A stretch of DNA of 64,000 bases from Ruminococcus flavefaciens ATCC 19208 (GTDB lineage: Bacteria; Bacillota; Clostridia; Oscillospirales; Ruminococcaceae): NCBI RefSeq assembly GCF_000518765.1, contig NZ_KI912489.1, positions 636,503-700,502 of the forward strand, in the 5' to 3' direction. This document shows positions 8,801 through 17,916 of this stretch, one piece after another. A program made the position numbers and the translations under genes. The stretch's first letter is position 1. Every line of letters begins with the position of its first letter. Under the pieces are notes generated by a model. It ran no database searches, had not been told where the DNA came from, and saw only the letters and a list, made by a program, of their open reading frames with translations.

Positions 8801-11800
8801 ATTATGAATATGTATATTGGTTTTATGACGAAGCTTTAATATTTGGCCTTGGCACTAACAAATATTATATTAGCCAATGGGCAAATAAGAGTAGCAGTGC
8901 AAGTGCTGCTGGTTATACTCCATATGAGACAGATTACTATAGTAAAGATGATAATTTCAAGCGAAAATCATATTACAAAGGAACAACCAAAACAGGTCAG
9001 CAAATTAAGACTCAGAAAGCAGGCGCAGTAAGAATAACAAGACTCGGCGTTTGCAGCGGTTATGATTATGGTGATACACGTGTTAACAACATTGGTGTTA
9101 CTAAAACTGCTAATAAAAATACCGTTGTTGGTCAGATCAGAACTGATTATGTGGCTGAAGTTGATCCATTTACAGTTACAAGTAATTTCTCAGAATACTT
9201 TGAACTTATAGCTAACGGCACAGCGTATAATATAACATCCGACGCAAACGGAAAGTATACAGGAACTTATACGTATAACTTTGACTTTGACAGTGATGAT
9301 GTTTACGAGGTTTCTAACAGCAGCTCAACTGATACCACCACTTTTGCAGGTTATAGTGTAGATATAGATACCTATACTTACGGCTTGAAAGGTTCTGATT
9401 CGGTAACATTCAAGCTCAGGCGCAAATCCAACCTCGTCGGCGGCTGTGATATACCGCTGCTTGATAAGACGATCAATGAACCTTCACCCGATAATGGTAC
9501 GACAGCGGTAAAGGTAGAGCACAGCGGTATAACTACGGAATCTCCTCCAGATCCTGACGATGTATTGTATCTGCGAGAAAATGACGCTACCGATTACGCT
9601 AATGTGGCTATTGACGGAAGTGTCCTGTCGGTATCATCTCCCGCAACCCCGATAATCATTGATTGCGGAGGTGAAACGCCTGACCTCAGCAGCGCGGTTA
9701 CATTTGCAGGCTATCCTAATGGGTATTACTTTGTCGATACTGAAAGTGATATAGCTCCGAGCGGAGCAGTCACCGAGGATTGCAAACTCACAGTTATCGG
9801 CACTATAAAACCGAAGGCGGCGACAAAGGCTGTGAAGATACCTTCTGTAGAAGCTGTAAGCAAGCACGCTGAGGCAGATATAAAGGTAAGGTATTCGGTT
9901 ACGAAGAACTTGACAGATATCGAGCAGCAAGGTTCGGTACAGTATATCAGCAGCACTGACGGCGAGACATATGATATCGTTTCTGATGTAAATGAGGCTA
10001 TTCTTGACACGGGCACAAACAATAATGTTGATAAGCTCACTCTTACTAAGATAGATGATGCTTATGTGCTTTACCTTGTGGCAGACAGCTCACATGAGCT
10101 CCCTGAAGCATCGGCAGTGACTGTAAGGTATTCGGACGGTAAAGATGTTGATGCTAATGTGACAAAGAGCAATGGTGTCATCACAGTAACGATACCGCGG
10201 AGCTCCTTCACAAACAACATCACGATAACAGCTACGGGCGCTGCTAAAAAGGAATATCACGTTCATTACTACTATGAGTACTACGACTCCGAAGTTCCGA
10301 ATGCGATTCAGACAGCACATTTTGAAGATACAGGACCTTATTACGTTTCGGGAACTATTGTCAACAAGACAGGTGATTTTACTCCTGATGAGGGCGAATA
10401 TCCTCCGTGGGGCGGATATGCAAACTACTACTGGGAGTGGTCAGACGAAGTTACAAGCGGCACTCACACGATAGTTGACGGCGACCTGTACGTAACAGGT
10501 AAGTTCGTTAAGAGAAATATACCGTTGTACATTAATTATGTAATGCCCGACGGCGACGCAACACCCCCTCCGGCTCAGTATAGCGCACCAATGGCCGGTT
10601 ACAATACAACAGTATACATGAATGGCAAGTACTATTGGTATGCTGTTGCCGGTGAAACCTACATGGTGCCGTCACCTGAGATAGACGGGTATTATCCCGA
10701 TCAGGCAGAGGTAGTATTTGACATTCCCGATGACGTTAGTGAAACGACTTATCAGGACGGTATAACAAAAAATGTTCACTATATTGCTATTGATTCAAGT
10801 AAAGTTGATGATAATGTTATAGTTAACCTTATAAAATGTGACGAGTATGGTATTCCTCTTGATGGCAGTAACACTACAGTTCAAAGCTACTTAGTAACCG
10901 AAGGGGTAGTTTTCGATAAGACATCTGAAATAAGTAGTTGGGTCGATGCACTTGGTGATGATGATGAATATGAGATCATCAATATGACAAGACTCGCAGA
11001 CGATGAAGAAGTCGATGTTGAATCCATAAGCGGCAAGCTTGCATCAGGTGAAAAGGCTGTATTCTATGTCAGATACAGACCAAAACCACCTACGGTAACA
11101 GTTCGATTCAATGAAGTCGATGAAGACAATGTTGCTGCTGAAAACAGACCTGATAAAGCCGATGTTACGATCGGAACGTCCAGCAGAAATGTAGTTCCCG
11201 AAAGAGAATACGGCTACGATCCCGACAAGAACCAATATGTCGGACTTCCGACACCTGAATGCAGGTCAAGTGGAGCCGACTGGATCAGCAGCGGCTGGAA
11301 ATTTGCCGGCTGGTACGATGAAAATGGCAATCCCGTAGATGAAACAACGATAGTTCCGAGCGGTATTGACCCGATCGAATTGTATGCACACTGGCAGCCA
11401 TTGCAGGTGACTATAACTATTGATTACCGATATGCTTATAATGTTAATGACGGAGATTTACAAGGCGAACAAGTACCAAAGGCAAGCCTTGGAATTGACG
11501 ATAATCCTAAAACTCTCATTAAAGCATACGGTATGGTCTATAAAGTTGAATCACCGCCATTAACAGGCTACTCACCTGATCCTGAGTTTGTAGAAGGCGA
11601 AGCACGGGAGAGTAAGACGGAAACGGTTTACTACAAGGACGGCGATCCTACTGCCGCTGAACCTGAGAAGAAAATAAGGGTTGAAGTATACAGCAGTTCC
11701 TACGAAGGAAGCGACGGTAAACCTGTAACAGGTGCGAAAAAGCTCATAGGCGGAACGTTCAGGCTGTATGACGGAAGCGGCAATCCGATAGGTGAAGCTC

Positions 11801-12120
11801 AGTACAATGAAGACGGCTCTGTATCATGGAGCAGTATCAAAGTCAAGCTGGTTGAAGGAGATTCATACACAGTAAAGTGTATTGATCCGCCAAGCGGCTA
11901 TGGCAGTAAATCAATACCGATTATTGCATTTACGCCAGATAATAGTTCAAACGAAGATGTATATTACATCTTCCTTGATAAATCACAATTCCAGCTGCCT
12001 ATGGCAGGCGGCGCACCGCTTAGGGGATATACAATATGCGGTGTATCAACAATGTTACTTGCTGCTTTCCTGTTGTACTTATATGTCAACAAAGAAGCAG
12101 AAGAAAAAGAAAACGAATAA
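5836..12120 (+). CDS. Large Gly-rich cell-wall-anchored surface protein, probable pilus tip or adhesin
   Basis: This 2094-residue protein starts at TTG after GAGGTGAT. It has a signal peptide (about 1-37), then two separate Gly-rich modules (about 110-330 and 735-870) with runs such as GGGGGG and the shared I-E-x-W-G-G-D-G-G entry motif. The C-terminal third has repeats of the MucBP and Listeria-Bacteroides (InlB-like, FAGWYDENG) kind, then a SpaA-like domain at about 1950-2045. The end is a sorting signal LPMAGG, a hydrophobic helix and a charged tail. The signal departs from LPxTG (Ala for Thr). As first gene before a pilin and class C sortase it is most likely the tip adhesin. Confidence 0.8.
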   Translation: MKKTIAIRNRLFSFLSAAIISLNSIPLMSFTTAYAESVASATNSGKVDFPAVASSAQSAKLNHDDTLVDNGDGTFTFTSKITSDYSYSDYSESRLKSKDGEYILDKAGKYLIEVWGGDGGDGSRSFLTGRNGVGGKGGFVYGILDVSEENELLGKKLVYEIGSKGESSTFQLDGGGTGGVGGGAGQITFISIGAGGGYSAVYLLNSDEELDPADRKPNLRDYPSNVLMIAGGGGGGAAGGNGVHFYELFLKAKGDGGDGGSKEGSNIIATPNIGDFDTGKYYSGGEGTSAGGNTKYVGHGGTDKPGAATRDALNIIKGENPNDWQRLYIEDGDRGAGSAGNLRGAGGGAGFAGGSGGLQNAMLDANNVGGGGGGSSYTAPESDTFKPYATLTANQEPYFVQPDGNTNADVGGAVVIRYLPDDADYNYLNNVKISGTVSDYFDIVSATCTDKGGGAITVNQSGTDNRKIDFTGSVKPVASGIAKGQADDSLTLKLVLRPITNFMGGNKVPIFKTGTFDCVTQVPTFTQTCDFTYDDNVRYVNIPFKYKAGAKSKTISKDTPYGESDIIDSTVTNTLDANFAESVSYPYVAEVNQISKITDFTVADYNTKGLHKFDVVVEVVPKYDGADYVGTANPNPTYIRARSVIEIIEGETLDGFTVKASKSLVYNNGPTDSLSDDTYDFTVDFDVESQSSLNKSFSINQAIPSVKVLDLNIGGNGTSNPYISLTQNSGSNIAYSGTLQPGIYYIEAWGGDGGSGGGSNNSNTPPSDPNTNPGSGKYGGYGGKGGYISGFVSLDSEKSINITLGTKGADSSSDTGSGKGGKATYVDIGTTQDKMTFIAGGGGGGSNYLNYGSQDGSDHMGYSGNDGYRVDGVSVYRGIPSDSDYTEDRPLTSGVDYDEDKYDGADGKTVKATYTLLGRQASSYFDETFDNNNAAKYFAKGGYSKIGDGVSAQLTGANAGKLFINTGSENISLSELFKPERVVNVDLGYYEYVYWFYDEALIFGLGTNKYYISQWANKSSSASAAGYTPYETDYYSKDDNFKRKSYYKGTTKTGQQIKTQKAGAVRITRLGVCSGYDYGDTRVNNIGVTKTANKNTVVGQIRTDYVAEVDPFTVTSNFSEYFELIANGTAYNITSDANGKYTGTYTYNFDFDSDDVYEVSNSSSTDTTTFAGYSVDIDTYTYGLKGSDSVTFKLRRKSNLVGGCDIPLLDKTINEPSPDNGTTAVKVEHSGITTESPPDPDDVLYLRENDATDYANVAIDGSVLSVSSPATPIIIDCGGETPDLSSAVTFAGYPNGYYFVDTESDIAPSGAVTEDCKLTVIGTIKPKAATKAVKIPSVEAVSKHAEADIKVRYSVTKNLTDIEQQGSVQYISSTDGETYDIVSDVNEAILDTGTNNNVDKLTLTKIDDAYVLYLVADSSHELPEASAVTVRYSDGKDVDANVTKSNGVITVTIPRSSFTNNITITATGAAKKEYHVHYYYEYYDSEVPNAIQTAHFEDTGPYYVSGTIVNKTGDFTPDEGEYPPWGGYANYYWEWSDEVTSGTHTIVDGDLYVTGKFVKRNIPLYINYVMPDGDATPPPAQYSAPMAGYNTTVYMNGKYYWYAVAGETYMVPSPEIDGYYPDQAEVVFDIPDDVSETTYQDGITKNVHYIAIDSSKVDDNVIVNLIKCDEYGIPLDGSNTTVQSYLVTEGVVFDKTSEISSWVDALGDDDEYEIINMTRLADDEEVDVESISGKLASGEKAVFYVRYRPKPPTVTVRFNEVDEDNVAAENRPDKADVTIGTSSRNVVPEREYGYDPDKNQYVGLPTPECRSSGADWISSGWKFAGWYDENGNPVDETTIVPSGIDPIELYAHWQPLQVTITIDYRYAYNVNDGDLQGEQVPKASLGIDDNPKTLIKAYGMVYKVESPPLTGYSPDPEFVEGEARESKTETVYYKDGDPTAAEPEKKIRVEVYSSSYEGSDGKPVTGAKKLIGGTFRLYDGSGNPIGEAQYNEDGSVSWSSIKVKLVEGDSYTVKCIDPPSGYGSKSIPIIAFTPDNSSNEDVYYIFLDKSQFQLPMAGGAPLRGYTICGVSTMLLAAFLLYLYVNKEAEEKENE

Positions 12121-12139
12121 ACTTTAGGAGGTTGAATTT

Positions 12140-14005
12140 ATGAAAAAAATGATTAAAAGGACGTCAGCTTTAGCTATCTCAGCTTTTATGGCTGCACAGT
12201 ACATTCCATTCTCAGCGGTGGCTTACACGACAACTACCTGTGATCTGACTATCCACCCATATGTATTGAATCAGACTGATTATGATAATGCAAAAGCATC
12301 TTCATATGTTCCAACAGGTAAAACAGCTGATGAAACAAATATTTCAACAACTCTTGGCATCGCTACTGCTGAAGATACAACGATGACGTTTAACATTACT
12401 CGTGTTACAGATACAGGAGCAGCTCATAGCGATACTTCACACAATTTAATAGGTGTAAGATCAGCAACAGATCTTCCTGACGGATATTATAAGATTACAC
12501 CTGCTAATAAAACAGACACCGATGCAAGATTTAAAGACGCAGAATCATTTATCATTCAGATACCTGTTCCTGACAGCGGCAGCGTAAACAGAGACGTTCA
12601 TATCTATCCTAAATTTACGGACAACAATGATAATGATAATACTGAAACCCCAGGTCAGGAAACACCTACAAGCGGTGATAAACATAATGTAACCCTTACC
12701 AAGACAGATAATTCAAGTACACCTGTTGCTGTTCCGGGAGCAATATATAAATTATACTATAAAGATGCTGCCGGTAAATGGGTAGCAGGTTCAGCAACCT
12801 ATACTACCAACGAAAACGGTGTTATAACTGTTACAGGTTTACCTTTGGGCAAATATTACTTTGTTGAGCAGTCAGCTCCAACAGGATATCTGCTTGATCA
12901 GGAGCCAATTGCATTTACAATTGACGGTGCAACAGCTGCAACGGTAAGTCCAGTCAACGACAAGGATCTTACAGTTCAGAAAACCATTGCAAATGACGGT
13001 GCAGGAACAGTTTACAACTGGGTGATCACAGCCGACGTTCCTTCAAAGCCTGAAAATCTTTTGAGCTATACTATAACCGATACATATAGTGGTCTTTCCT
13101 CCACAGCGGCTGATATTACCGTATCTATCGCAGGCATGACAGCAGGTACTGATTATACAGTAGATAAGTCAACCGCAGGTACTATTGTTATTGCTCTTAC
13201 ATCAACAGGAATAGGACAGCTTACAGGAACATCATTTGATATTAATGTTAGTACAAAATTAGCAGCAAGTGCAACAGCTGCTACCAACAGTGCTTCTATA
13301 AACTATGCATATGCTTATGATCCTACTACTGATACTGATCCTGATCCTGATAAGGACGATATAATAGATGACGCTAATATTCCTGATCCTGATCCAAATG
13401 ATCCGGGAAATTCAGAAAATCCAACACCTAAAGATTTCCCGACACCAGGCGGCAGTCCTGACCCAGAAGATCCTTATACCGATCAGGTAACACCGGGTAC
13501 ATTCACTATCTCTAACGTAAATGGTGAGGATGAACTTGGCGGAGCAACATATGAAGTAAGAAAAGCTGATGGATCTACAGTAGTGGTAACTAAACCAGAT
13601 AATGATGATGCTGCTGCTACAAATCCTAAGATTGCAGTAGTTTCAAATCTTGCTCCCGGTCATTATAAAATTTATCAGACAGCCGTTGATTCAGGTCATC
13701 TTTTAAATCAGGTTCCGATAGATATATATGTTGGCAAGGACGGAAATATCTATTCAGATGCAGCATGTACCGCAGCAAATCAGATTATAAATGATAAGGG
13801 TACAGTTGATACAGCTGACGATGTAGCTAATCAGGTCAAGTTCTATAACGAGCCTATAAGCAATAAATTCAGCCTCCCATTCACAGGTACAACAGCTACT
13901 ATCATATTTACAGTTACAGGTCTCATACTTATGGCAGGTACATTATTCTTCATCATAATCCTCAAGAAGAGAGACGATGACGACGAAGAGCAGGAAAACA
14001 ACTGA
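12140..14005 (+). CDS. Backbone pilin with LPFTG sorting signal
   Basis: This 621-residue protein has a signal peptide (1-28), a pilin-motif-like IYPK near residue 157 whose lysine could join subunits, a SpaA-type Cna_B domain with the E-box sequence YYFVEQSAPTGY (about 240-250), an Asp/Pro-rich linker, a second SpaA-like domain (about 455-560), and LPFTG (about 579-583) followed by a helix and a charged tail. These features fit a sortase-polymerised major pilin. AGGAGG lies nine bases before the ATG, and 19 bp separate it from the adhesin gene. Confidence 0.88.
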   Translation: MKKMIKRTSALAISAFMAAQYIPFSAVAYTTTTCDLTIHPYVLNQTDYDNAKASSYVPTGKTADETNISTTLGIATAEDTTMTFNITRVTDTGAAHSDTSHNLIGVRSATDLPDGYYKITPANKTDTDARFKDAESFIIQIPVPDSGSVNRDVHIYPKFTDNNDNDNTETPGQETPTSGDKHNVTLTKTDNSSTPVAVPGAIYKLYYKDAAGKWVAGSATYTTNENGVITVTGLPLGKYYFVEQSAPTGYLLDQEPIAFTIDGATAATVSPVNDKDLTVQKTIANDGAGTVYNWVITADVPSKPENLLSYTITDTYSGLSSTAADITVSIAGMTAGTDYTVDKSTAGTIVIALTSTGIGQLTGTSFDINVSTKLAASATAATNSASINYAYAYDPTTDTDPDPDKDDIIDDANIPDPDPNDPGNSENPTPKDFPTPGGSPDPEDPYTDQVTPGTFTISNVNGEDELGGATYEVRKADGSTVVVTKPDNDDAAATNPKIAVVSNLAPGHYKIYQTAVDSGHLLNQVPIDIYVGKDGNIYSDAACTAANQIINDKGTVDTADDVANQVKFYNEPISNKFSLPFTGTTATIIFTVTGLILMAGTLFFIIILKKRDDDDEEQENN

Positions 14006-14019
14006 TGTGAGAGATCATT

Positions 14020-14048
14020 AAAGCATTAACCACCCTCTCTGATGCTTT
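14020..14048 (+). terminator. Weak terminator or attenuator between pilin and sortase
   Basis: A 7-bp stem AAAGCAT / ATGCTTT is followed by T5. A second hairpin (TGCCGC / GCGGCA, about 14084-14101) lies between it and the sortase start. Both could lower sortase expression relative to pilin. Confidence 0.5.
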
Positions 14049-14124
14049 TTAGATACCTCCGGGGTTTATTCAAAGGGGAGTGCCGCTTTTACAGCGGCAT
14101 TTCCCATTAGGGGTGATCTCAACA

Positions 14125-14955
14125 TTGAAAAAGAACAAAAACAAGAAAAAGAAACGAAGACGTATACTTATATTGCTTCTGCTTCTGCTGTTTCTGGCAG
14201 GTCTGGGAATTTTCCTTTACCCCATCATCAGTAAAGTGGTGATAAATAAAAAGGTCGAGGATAATATCAAAGTTTTCGAGGACGAGAGAGACAAGTTCAT
14301 CGAAGAAGCTATCAACGACGGTAAGCTCCCATCTGCGGACAATATGCCGGTTGATGACGATGGCAAGCCCGCTCCGTACAAGATGATAATGAGCGACCCC
14401 GAGCCTAAAGAAGAACAGCCCTATCTCGATAAGCTGTATCAGTATATGCTAAGGCGCAATAAAGAGCTTTTTGATACCAATCAGAGGTCTCTCAACAGCT
14501 CGGCATCGTATATGCAGCCCGAGATAAACCTGAAGGATTACGGTATTAATTCGGGAAGTATAGGCACTCTCGAGATAGACAAGCTCGGATTGAAGCTTTC
14601 GATATTCCTCGGCGCAAACGACGATAATATGGTGGCAGGATGCGGACATCTGACCAATACCTCCTATCCTATCGGCGGAAAGAATACTAACTGCGTTATA
14701 GCTGTTCACCGCGGACTCGGAGGCTCGGACTTCCTTCGCTACGTGGAAAAGCTCCAAACGGGGGATATAGTCAGAATAGAGAATTTCTGGTATACGCTGG
14801 AGTATAAGGTAGTAAGTTACAGGATAATCGAACCCGATGAAGTAAAGCCGATCTTTATTCAGAACGGCAAGGATATGCTCACGCTTTATACTTGTCATCC
14901 TTACGGCATAAATAGTCAGAGATATCTTGTCTATTGCGAAAGGATAACAAAGTAA
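14125..14955 (+). CDS. Class C (pilin-polymerising) sortase
   Basis: This sortase of 276 residues from a TTG start has a Lys-rich N-terminus, a transmembrane helix and the sortase fold. Catalytic residues are visible: His in IAVHRG (about 195), Cys in TLYTCHP (about 257) and Arg in NSQRY (about 268). It presumably cleaves the LPFTG of the preceding pilin and builds the fibre. Longer in-frame starts overlap an upstream hairpin, so TTG after AGGGG is chosen. The final hydrophobic helix typical of many class C sortases is missing; the protein ends soon after the catalytic Arg. Confidence 0.88.
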   Translation: MKKNKNKKKKRRRILILLLLLLFLAGLGIFLYPIISKVVINKKVEDNIKVFEDERDKFIEEAINDGKLPSADNMPVDDDGKPAPYKMIMSDPEPKEEQPYLDKLYQYMLRRNKELFDTNQRSLNSSASYMQPEINLKDYGINSGSIGTLEIDKLGLKLSIFLGANDDNMVAGCGHLTNTSYPIGGKNTNCVIAVHRGLGGSDFLRYVEKLQTGDIVRIENFWYTLEYKVVSYRIIEPDEVKPIFIQNGKDMLTLYTCHPYGINSQRYLVYCERITK

Positions 14956-14970
14956 AGCTGAATAAAACAC

Positions 14971-15005
14971 AACAGGAGCGACTGTATAAGCCGCTCCTGT
15001 TTTTA
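14971..15005. terminator. Bidirectional terminator between sortase and AraC gene
   Basis: Stem AACAGGAGCG / CGCTCCTGTT with T5 on the plus strand. It lies between two convergent genes. Confidence 0.85.
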
Positions 15006-15047
15006 TGCTTTCGTAACAACGATATCAAGCTCAGGCGAGCCCGATGT

Positions 15048-15917
15048 TCATTCACTCACAACAGGTATCCATATCTGGCTCTTGTAGTCGGGAGACAGCA
15101 TATCTCCGTCGGGGTAAGCCTCGATGTCCATTTCGTAGGTGGGAGTGTAGTCCGATGTGGGGAAGAACTCCGAACAGAGCTCGTGCCAGAGCTGCTGAAT
15201 AGCGTCGGGCATTGCACCTGTACACTCTGCGACTACCCACTTTCTCGCAGGGATAGTGTTCACGCGGAAGCCCTCGGGAGCAACCGTATCGGGAGTGCAC
15301 TCCACGGCGATACCGTAGTCGAAGGTCTCGGCGTCTGTGAGACCGTTGCCGTAGCAGGTACCGTAAATAAAAGTGCTGTCCGATGCGTGTTCAAGCAGGG
15401 TAGTGATAGTGCCGTCGGAGTGAGCTCTGCCCCAGAATTCGGGGATAGAATTCAGATTCTGTTCGCCCACAACGGTGTGCTGCTCAACCTTTTCGAGAAC
15501 TGTGAATGCCTCTTTAGTAACGATGTTATAATTCATAGAATTACCGCCTTTCAAAATGATCTGCACCTTGAAACGGGAAAATGAACGGAGCCTGCCGCCC
15601 TCACGCTTAGCCTCCGTAGGCGTTACGCCGTGGAAGCGTGTGAACGCTCTTGTGAAGCTCTCAGGCGACTCATAGCCGTATTTCAGAGCCGTGTCGATGA
15701 CCTTTGCGTCCGTTTTCATCAGCTCACTGCCGGCAAGTGTGAGCCGCCTGCTGCGGATATATTCGCCTACGGTGATACCATACAGTATGCCGAATATCTT
15801 CTGGAAATAGTAGGGCGAGCAAGCCGCCTGTTTTGCGACCTCCGCCATATCAAGCTCGTCGGTGATGTGCGCTTCGATGTAGTCGATAGCTTTCTGAATA
15901 CCTGTGGCTAAGTTCAT
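15048..15917 (-). CDS. AraC-family regulator with GyrI-like effector domain (copy A)
   Basis: This 289-residue regulator carries two AraC-type helix-turn-helix motifs in residues 1-110 (YYFQKIFG, GYESPESFTRAF) and a C-terminal GyrI-like/AraC effector-binding domain (about 125-289). It resembles Rob/SoxS-like regulators that bind small hydrophobic ligands. It is almost identical to the protein at 29420-30289. GGAGGG precedes the ATG. A 160-bp inverted-repeat element has inserted 16 bp upstream of the start, probably cutting the gene off from its original upstream region. Confidence 0.9.
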   Translation of the reverse strand: MNLATGIQKAIDYIEAHITDELDMAEVAKQAACSPYYFQKIFGILYGITVGEYIRSRRLTLAGSELMKTDAKVIDTALKYGYESPESFTRAFTRFHGVTPTEAKREGGRLRSFSRFKVQIILKGGNSMNYNIVTKEAFTVLEKVEQHTVVGEQNLNSIPEFWGRAHSDGTITTLLEHASDSTFIYGTCYGNGLTDAETFDYGIAVECTPDTVAPEGFRVNTIPARKWVVAECTGAMPDAIQQLWHELCSEFFPTSDYTPTYEMDIEAYPDGDMLSPDYKSQIWIPVVSE

Positions 15918-15933
15918 TGGTTTTCCCTCCTTA

Positions 15934-16093
15934 GAGACTGTTTAGCATCTGTCGGCACACAGCTTTTCGGCAGATTTTGTCGATGACTGCGTTAAAATCA
16001 CTTGAAATGCGACAGCATTCCTGCGCGATTTTGCCTTGTCCTCACCAAAATCATGCTCGAAAATCTGCATACAAACAGATACTAACCAGTCTC
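15934..16093. mobile_element. MITE-like inverted-repeat element inserted upstream of AraC copy A
   Basis: A 160-bp segment has imperfect terminal inverted repeats (GAGACTGTTTAGCATCTG against CAGATACTAACCAGTCTC). It has no gene of its own. The paralogous block near 30303 reads straight through TTAGTGTGATT where this copy has TTA, the element, then TTGGTGTAATT. It is therefore an insertion, with a possible 3-bp target duplication. Confidence 0.8.
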
Positions 16094-16163
16094 TTGGTGT
16101 AATTCTATTATAGCATTTGAAAGGCACGGTGTCCTGATATTTTGTGGCTTTTGGTGTCAGGTT

Positions 16164-16898
16164 TCATTCCTCAAAAAGATGTCTCAGTATCTGCTTGCGG
16201 TCGTTGATGAACATTTTTGTTATCTGGTAGCTCTGAGTGTCCTCATAGTTTATGGGCTGAATCGTCCCCTCGTCAAAGCTGAGAATATCTGCGTTCGGAT
16301 AGCCAAGCAGTATAGGCGAATGTGTAACTATGATGAACTGCGAATCGTTCTTCACGCATTTGGACATTTCAAGCAGCAGCGTCAGCTGTCTCTGCGGAGA
16401 CAGTGCTGCTTCGGGCTCGTCGAGGATGTACAGACCATTCGGATAGAAACTATCCTGAACAACTTTGAGGAAGCTTTCACCGTGGGACTTTTTGTGGAAT
16501 TCCTGCGGTGGCTTTTTACAGCCCGGAATCTTTGAATAATAGTCCTCGGCAGTAGCCACATTGTAGAAGCTTTCTGCTCTGAGGAAATATCCCCACTTGG
16601 CTTTATTGAAGCTGCGCACCAGTCGCATAGCATCGTGCAGCTCGGAGTGTGAATCATAGGTGGAAAAGCTGTAATTGAGAGTTCCGCCCTCGGGATTGAA
16701 TCCGTATGCAACAGCGATTGCCTCTAAAAGCGTGGACTTGCCGCTGCCGTTTTCACCCACAAAAAACGTGACAGGCGTATTGAAGGACAGCTCGTCAAGC
16801 TCCCTGATAGCCGCTATTTTACGCAGATAGCTGAATCGTTCTATTTTGTCCCATTTGACTTTCAGCCCTGTGAGATATAATTCGTTCGGTTCAAGCAT
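16164..16898 (-). CDS. AAA/ABC-type ATPase (RecF/SMC-like, stand-alone)
   Basis: This 244-residue soluble ATPase has Walker A GENGSGKST (residues 48-56), a signature-like SHGES, Walker B with YILDEPEAAL and the switch His in VTHSP. There is no membrane segment, and the architecture is that of the short predicted-ATPase group related to RecF and Old-type ATPases. It sits two bases after the methyltransferase gene in the same orientation. In the paralogous block (29.4-32.1 kb) a different gene, DUF2262-like, occupies this slot. The role is unknown; transporter, repair and defence are all possible. Confidence 0.8.
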   Translation of the reverse strand: MLEPNELYLTGLKVKWDKIERFSYLRKIAAIRELDELSFNTPVTFFVGENGSGKSTLLEAIAVAYGFNPEGGTLNYSFSTYDSHSELHDAMRLVRSFNKAKWGYFLRAESFYNVATAEDYYSKIPGCKKPPQEFHKKSHGESFLKVVQDSFYPNGLYILDEPEAALSPQRQLTLLLEMSKCVKNDSQFIIVTHSPILLGYPNADILSFDEGTIQPINYEDTQSYQITKMFINDRKQILRHLFEE

Positions 16899-16900
16899 TT

Positions 16901-17530
16901 TTACCCCTCATTCTTCTTAAAATCCAACCTCACCAGTGCCTTGCCGTTAGGCAGGGGACAGGACTCCTGCAATATCAGCGACCAGCCTATCTCGTTCATG
17001 GCAGCCGTTAGCGCCGCTTCGTCCATTTGGTGATGTACCTCATCCAACCTGTCGAATGCGTGGAGGTAGGGTGACTCCGACACCCACTGCTCTGCGTTTG
17101 TGTTTATCTGTATCACGCAGGAGACATACTGGGGAGCGGTCTGCAAAACGGCTCGCTGGAACGCTCCGTAGCCTATGTACTCGATAAGCAGATTCGCTAT
17201 CAGTAGCTGTGCCTGCGGGAGCTTTTCCGCCCCGTTTATAAGGTCTATTTGCAGGCACTCCAGTACGCCTGAAAGCTCTGTATATCGCTGAGAGACTGCG
17301 CGGAGATAGTCCGCGTTTATGTCCACACCGCAGACCCTGCGGTACTTGTCGGGACTGACGTGTTCAAGCCCGTTCCCACCTGCGATACCGAGCACCGTTG
17401 CCGTATCGACAGGATGCGCCGCGAACTGCTCCTTCATTATGGAATCAAGCGCTTGAAGCTACCGCACAGAATCAAGGCTCATGTGCTTTTCGTAGTCGTC
17501 AAGACTTATTTCTTTCCATGGATTTGGCAT
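16901..17530 (-). pseudogene. SAM-dependent methyltransferase (copy A) interrupted by an in-frame stop
   Basis: Reading from the ATG at 17530 gives MPNPWKEISLDDYEKH and so on, up to a TAG (17459-17461) at codon 24. The intact paralogue at 30892-31521 has glutamine (CAG) there. The rest of the frame is intact and encodes a class I SAM methyltransferase (AGGNG motif I). A restart at the ATG at 17437 is possible but has no Shine-Dalgarno. The gene is probably inactivated by one C-to-T change unless amber is read through. Confidence 0.75.
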
Positions 17531-17563
17531 AGGGGTCACCTCTGTTCGCTGTTCTTGTTGTCA

Positions 17564-17592
17564 ATTATACCATATTCGGAGAGGTTTTTCAA
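17564..17592 (-). promoter_or_regulatory. Promoter of the methyltransferase block, copy A
   Basis: On the minus strand TTGAAA (17587-17592), 17 bp, TATAAT (17564-17569). Nearly the same promoter precedes the kinase gene in the paralogous block (32064-32092). Confidence 0.8.
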
Positions 17593-17684
17593 TTAAATGA
17601 TATGATATACCTGTGTTTTACTTGATTTTTCAGAAAAGGAATACTGAGTGCAACATTATATGAAATAGAAAATTCTGCAATGCT

Positions 17685-17835
17685 CTGTCTGTTGTCATGT
17701 ATTTAATCATGGCAAAAGAAGAACTCCTAAACAACGATATATCGTTATTTAGGAGCTTGGCGCGAAGCAGCCGGTACAGAATTGAAATGAGACCTTGAAG
17801 TTTGGCTGTTTTAGTCAATGTCCGATGACTCCCTG
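17685..17835. repeat. Dispersed hairpin element, copy 1
   Basis: It contains GTCATGTATTTAATCA, then a near-perfect hairpin (CTCCTAAA-N-AACGATAT / ATATCGTT-N-TTTAGGAG, 17727-17758), then GAAGCAGCCGGTACAGAATTG. The same order occurs at 23.25-23.5 kb. Minus-strand reading gives a T-rich tail, so it may also end the RiPP operon. Otherwise I see nothing in 17593-17916. Confidence 0.6.
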
Positions 17836-17916
17836 AACTTCAGGAAAACAGCACATTACTGTAAATACATTATTTTAAAATAACATACCTTTACATAAGT
17901 AATACCGGAAGCAGAC

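Noticed and set aside
6102..10040. Many antisense ORFs under the large surface protein
   Set aside because: They mirror the Gly-rich, GGC-rich codons and have no ribosome sites or domains.
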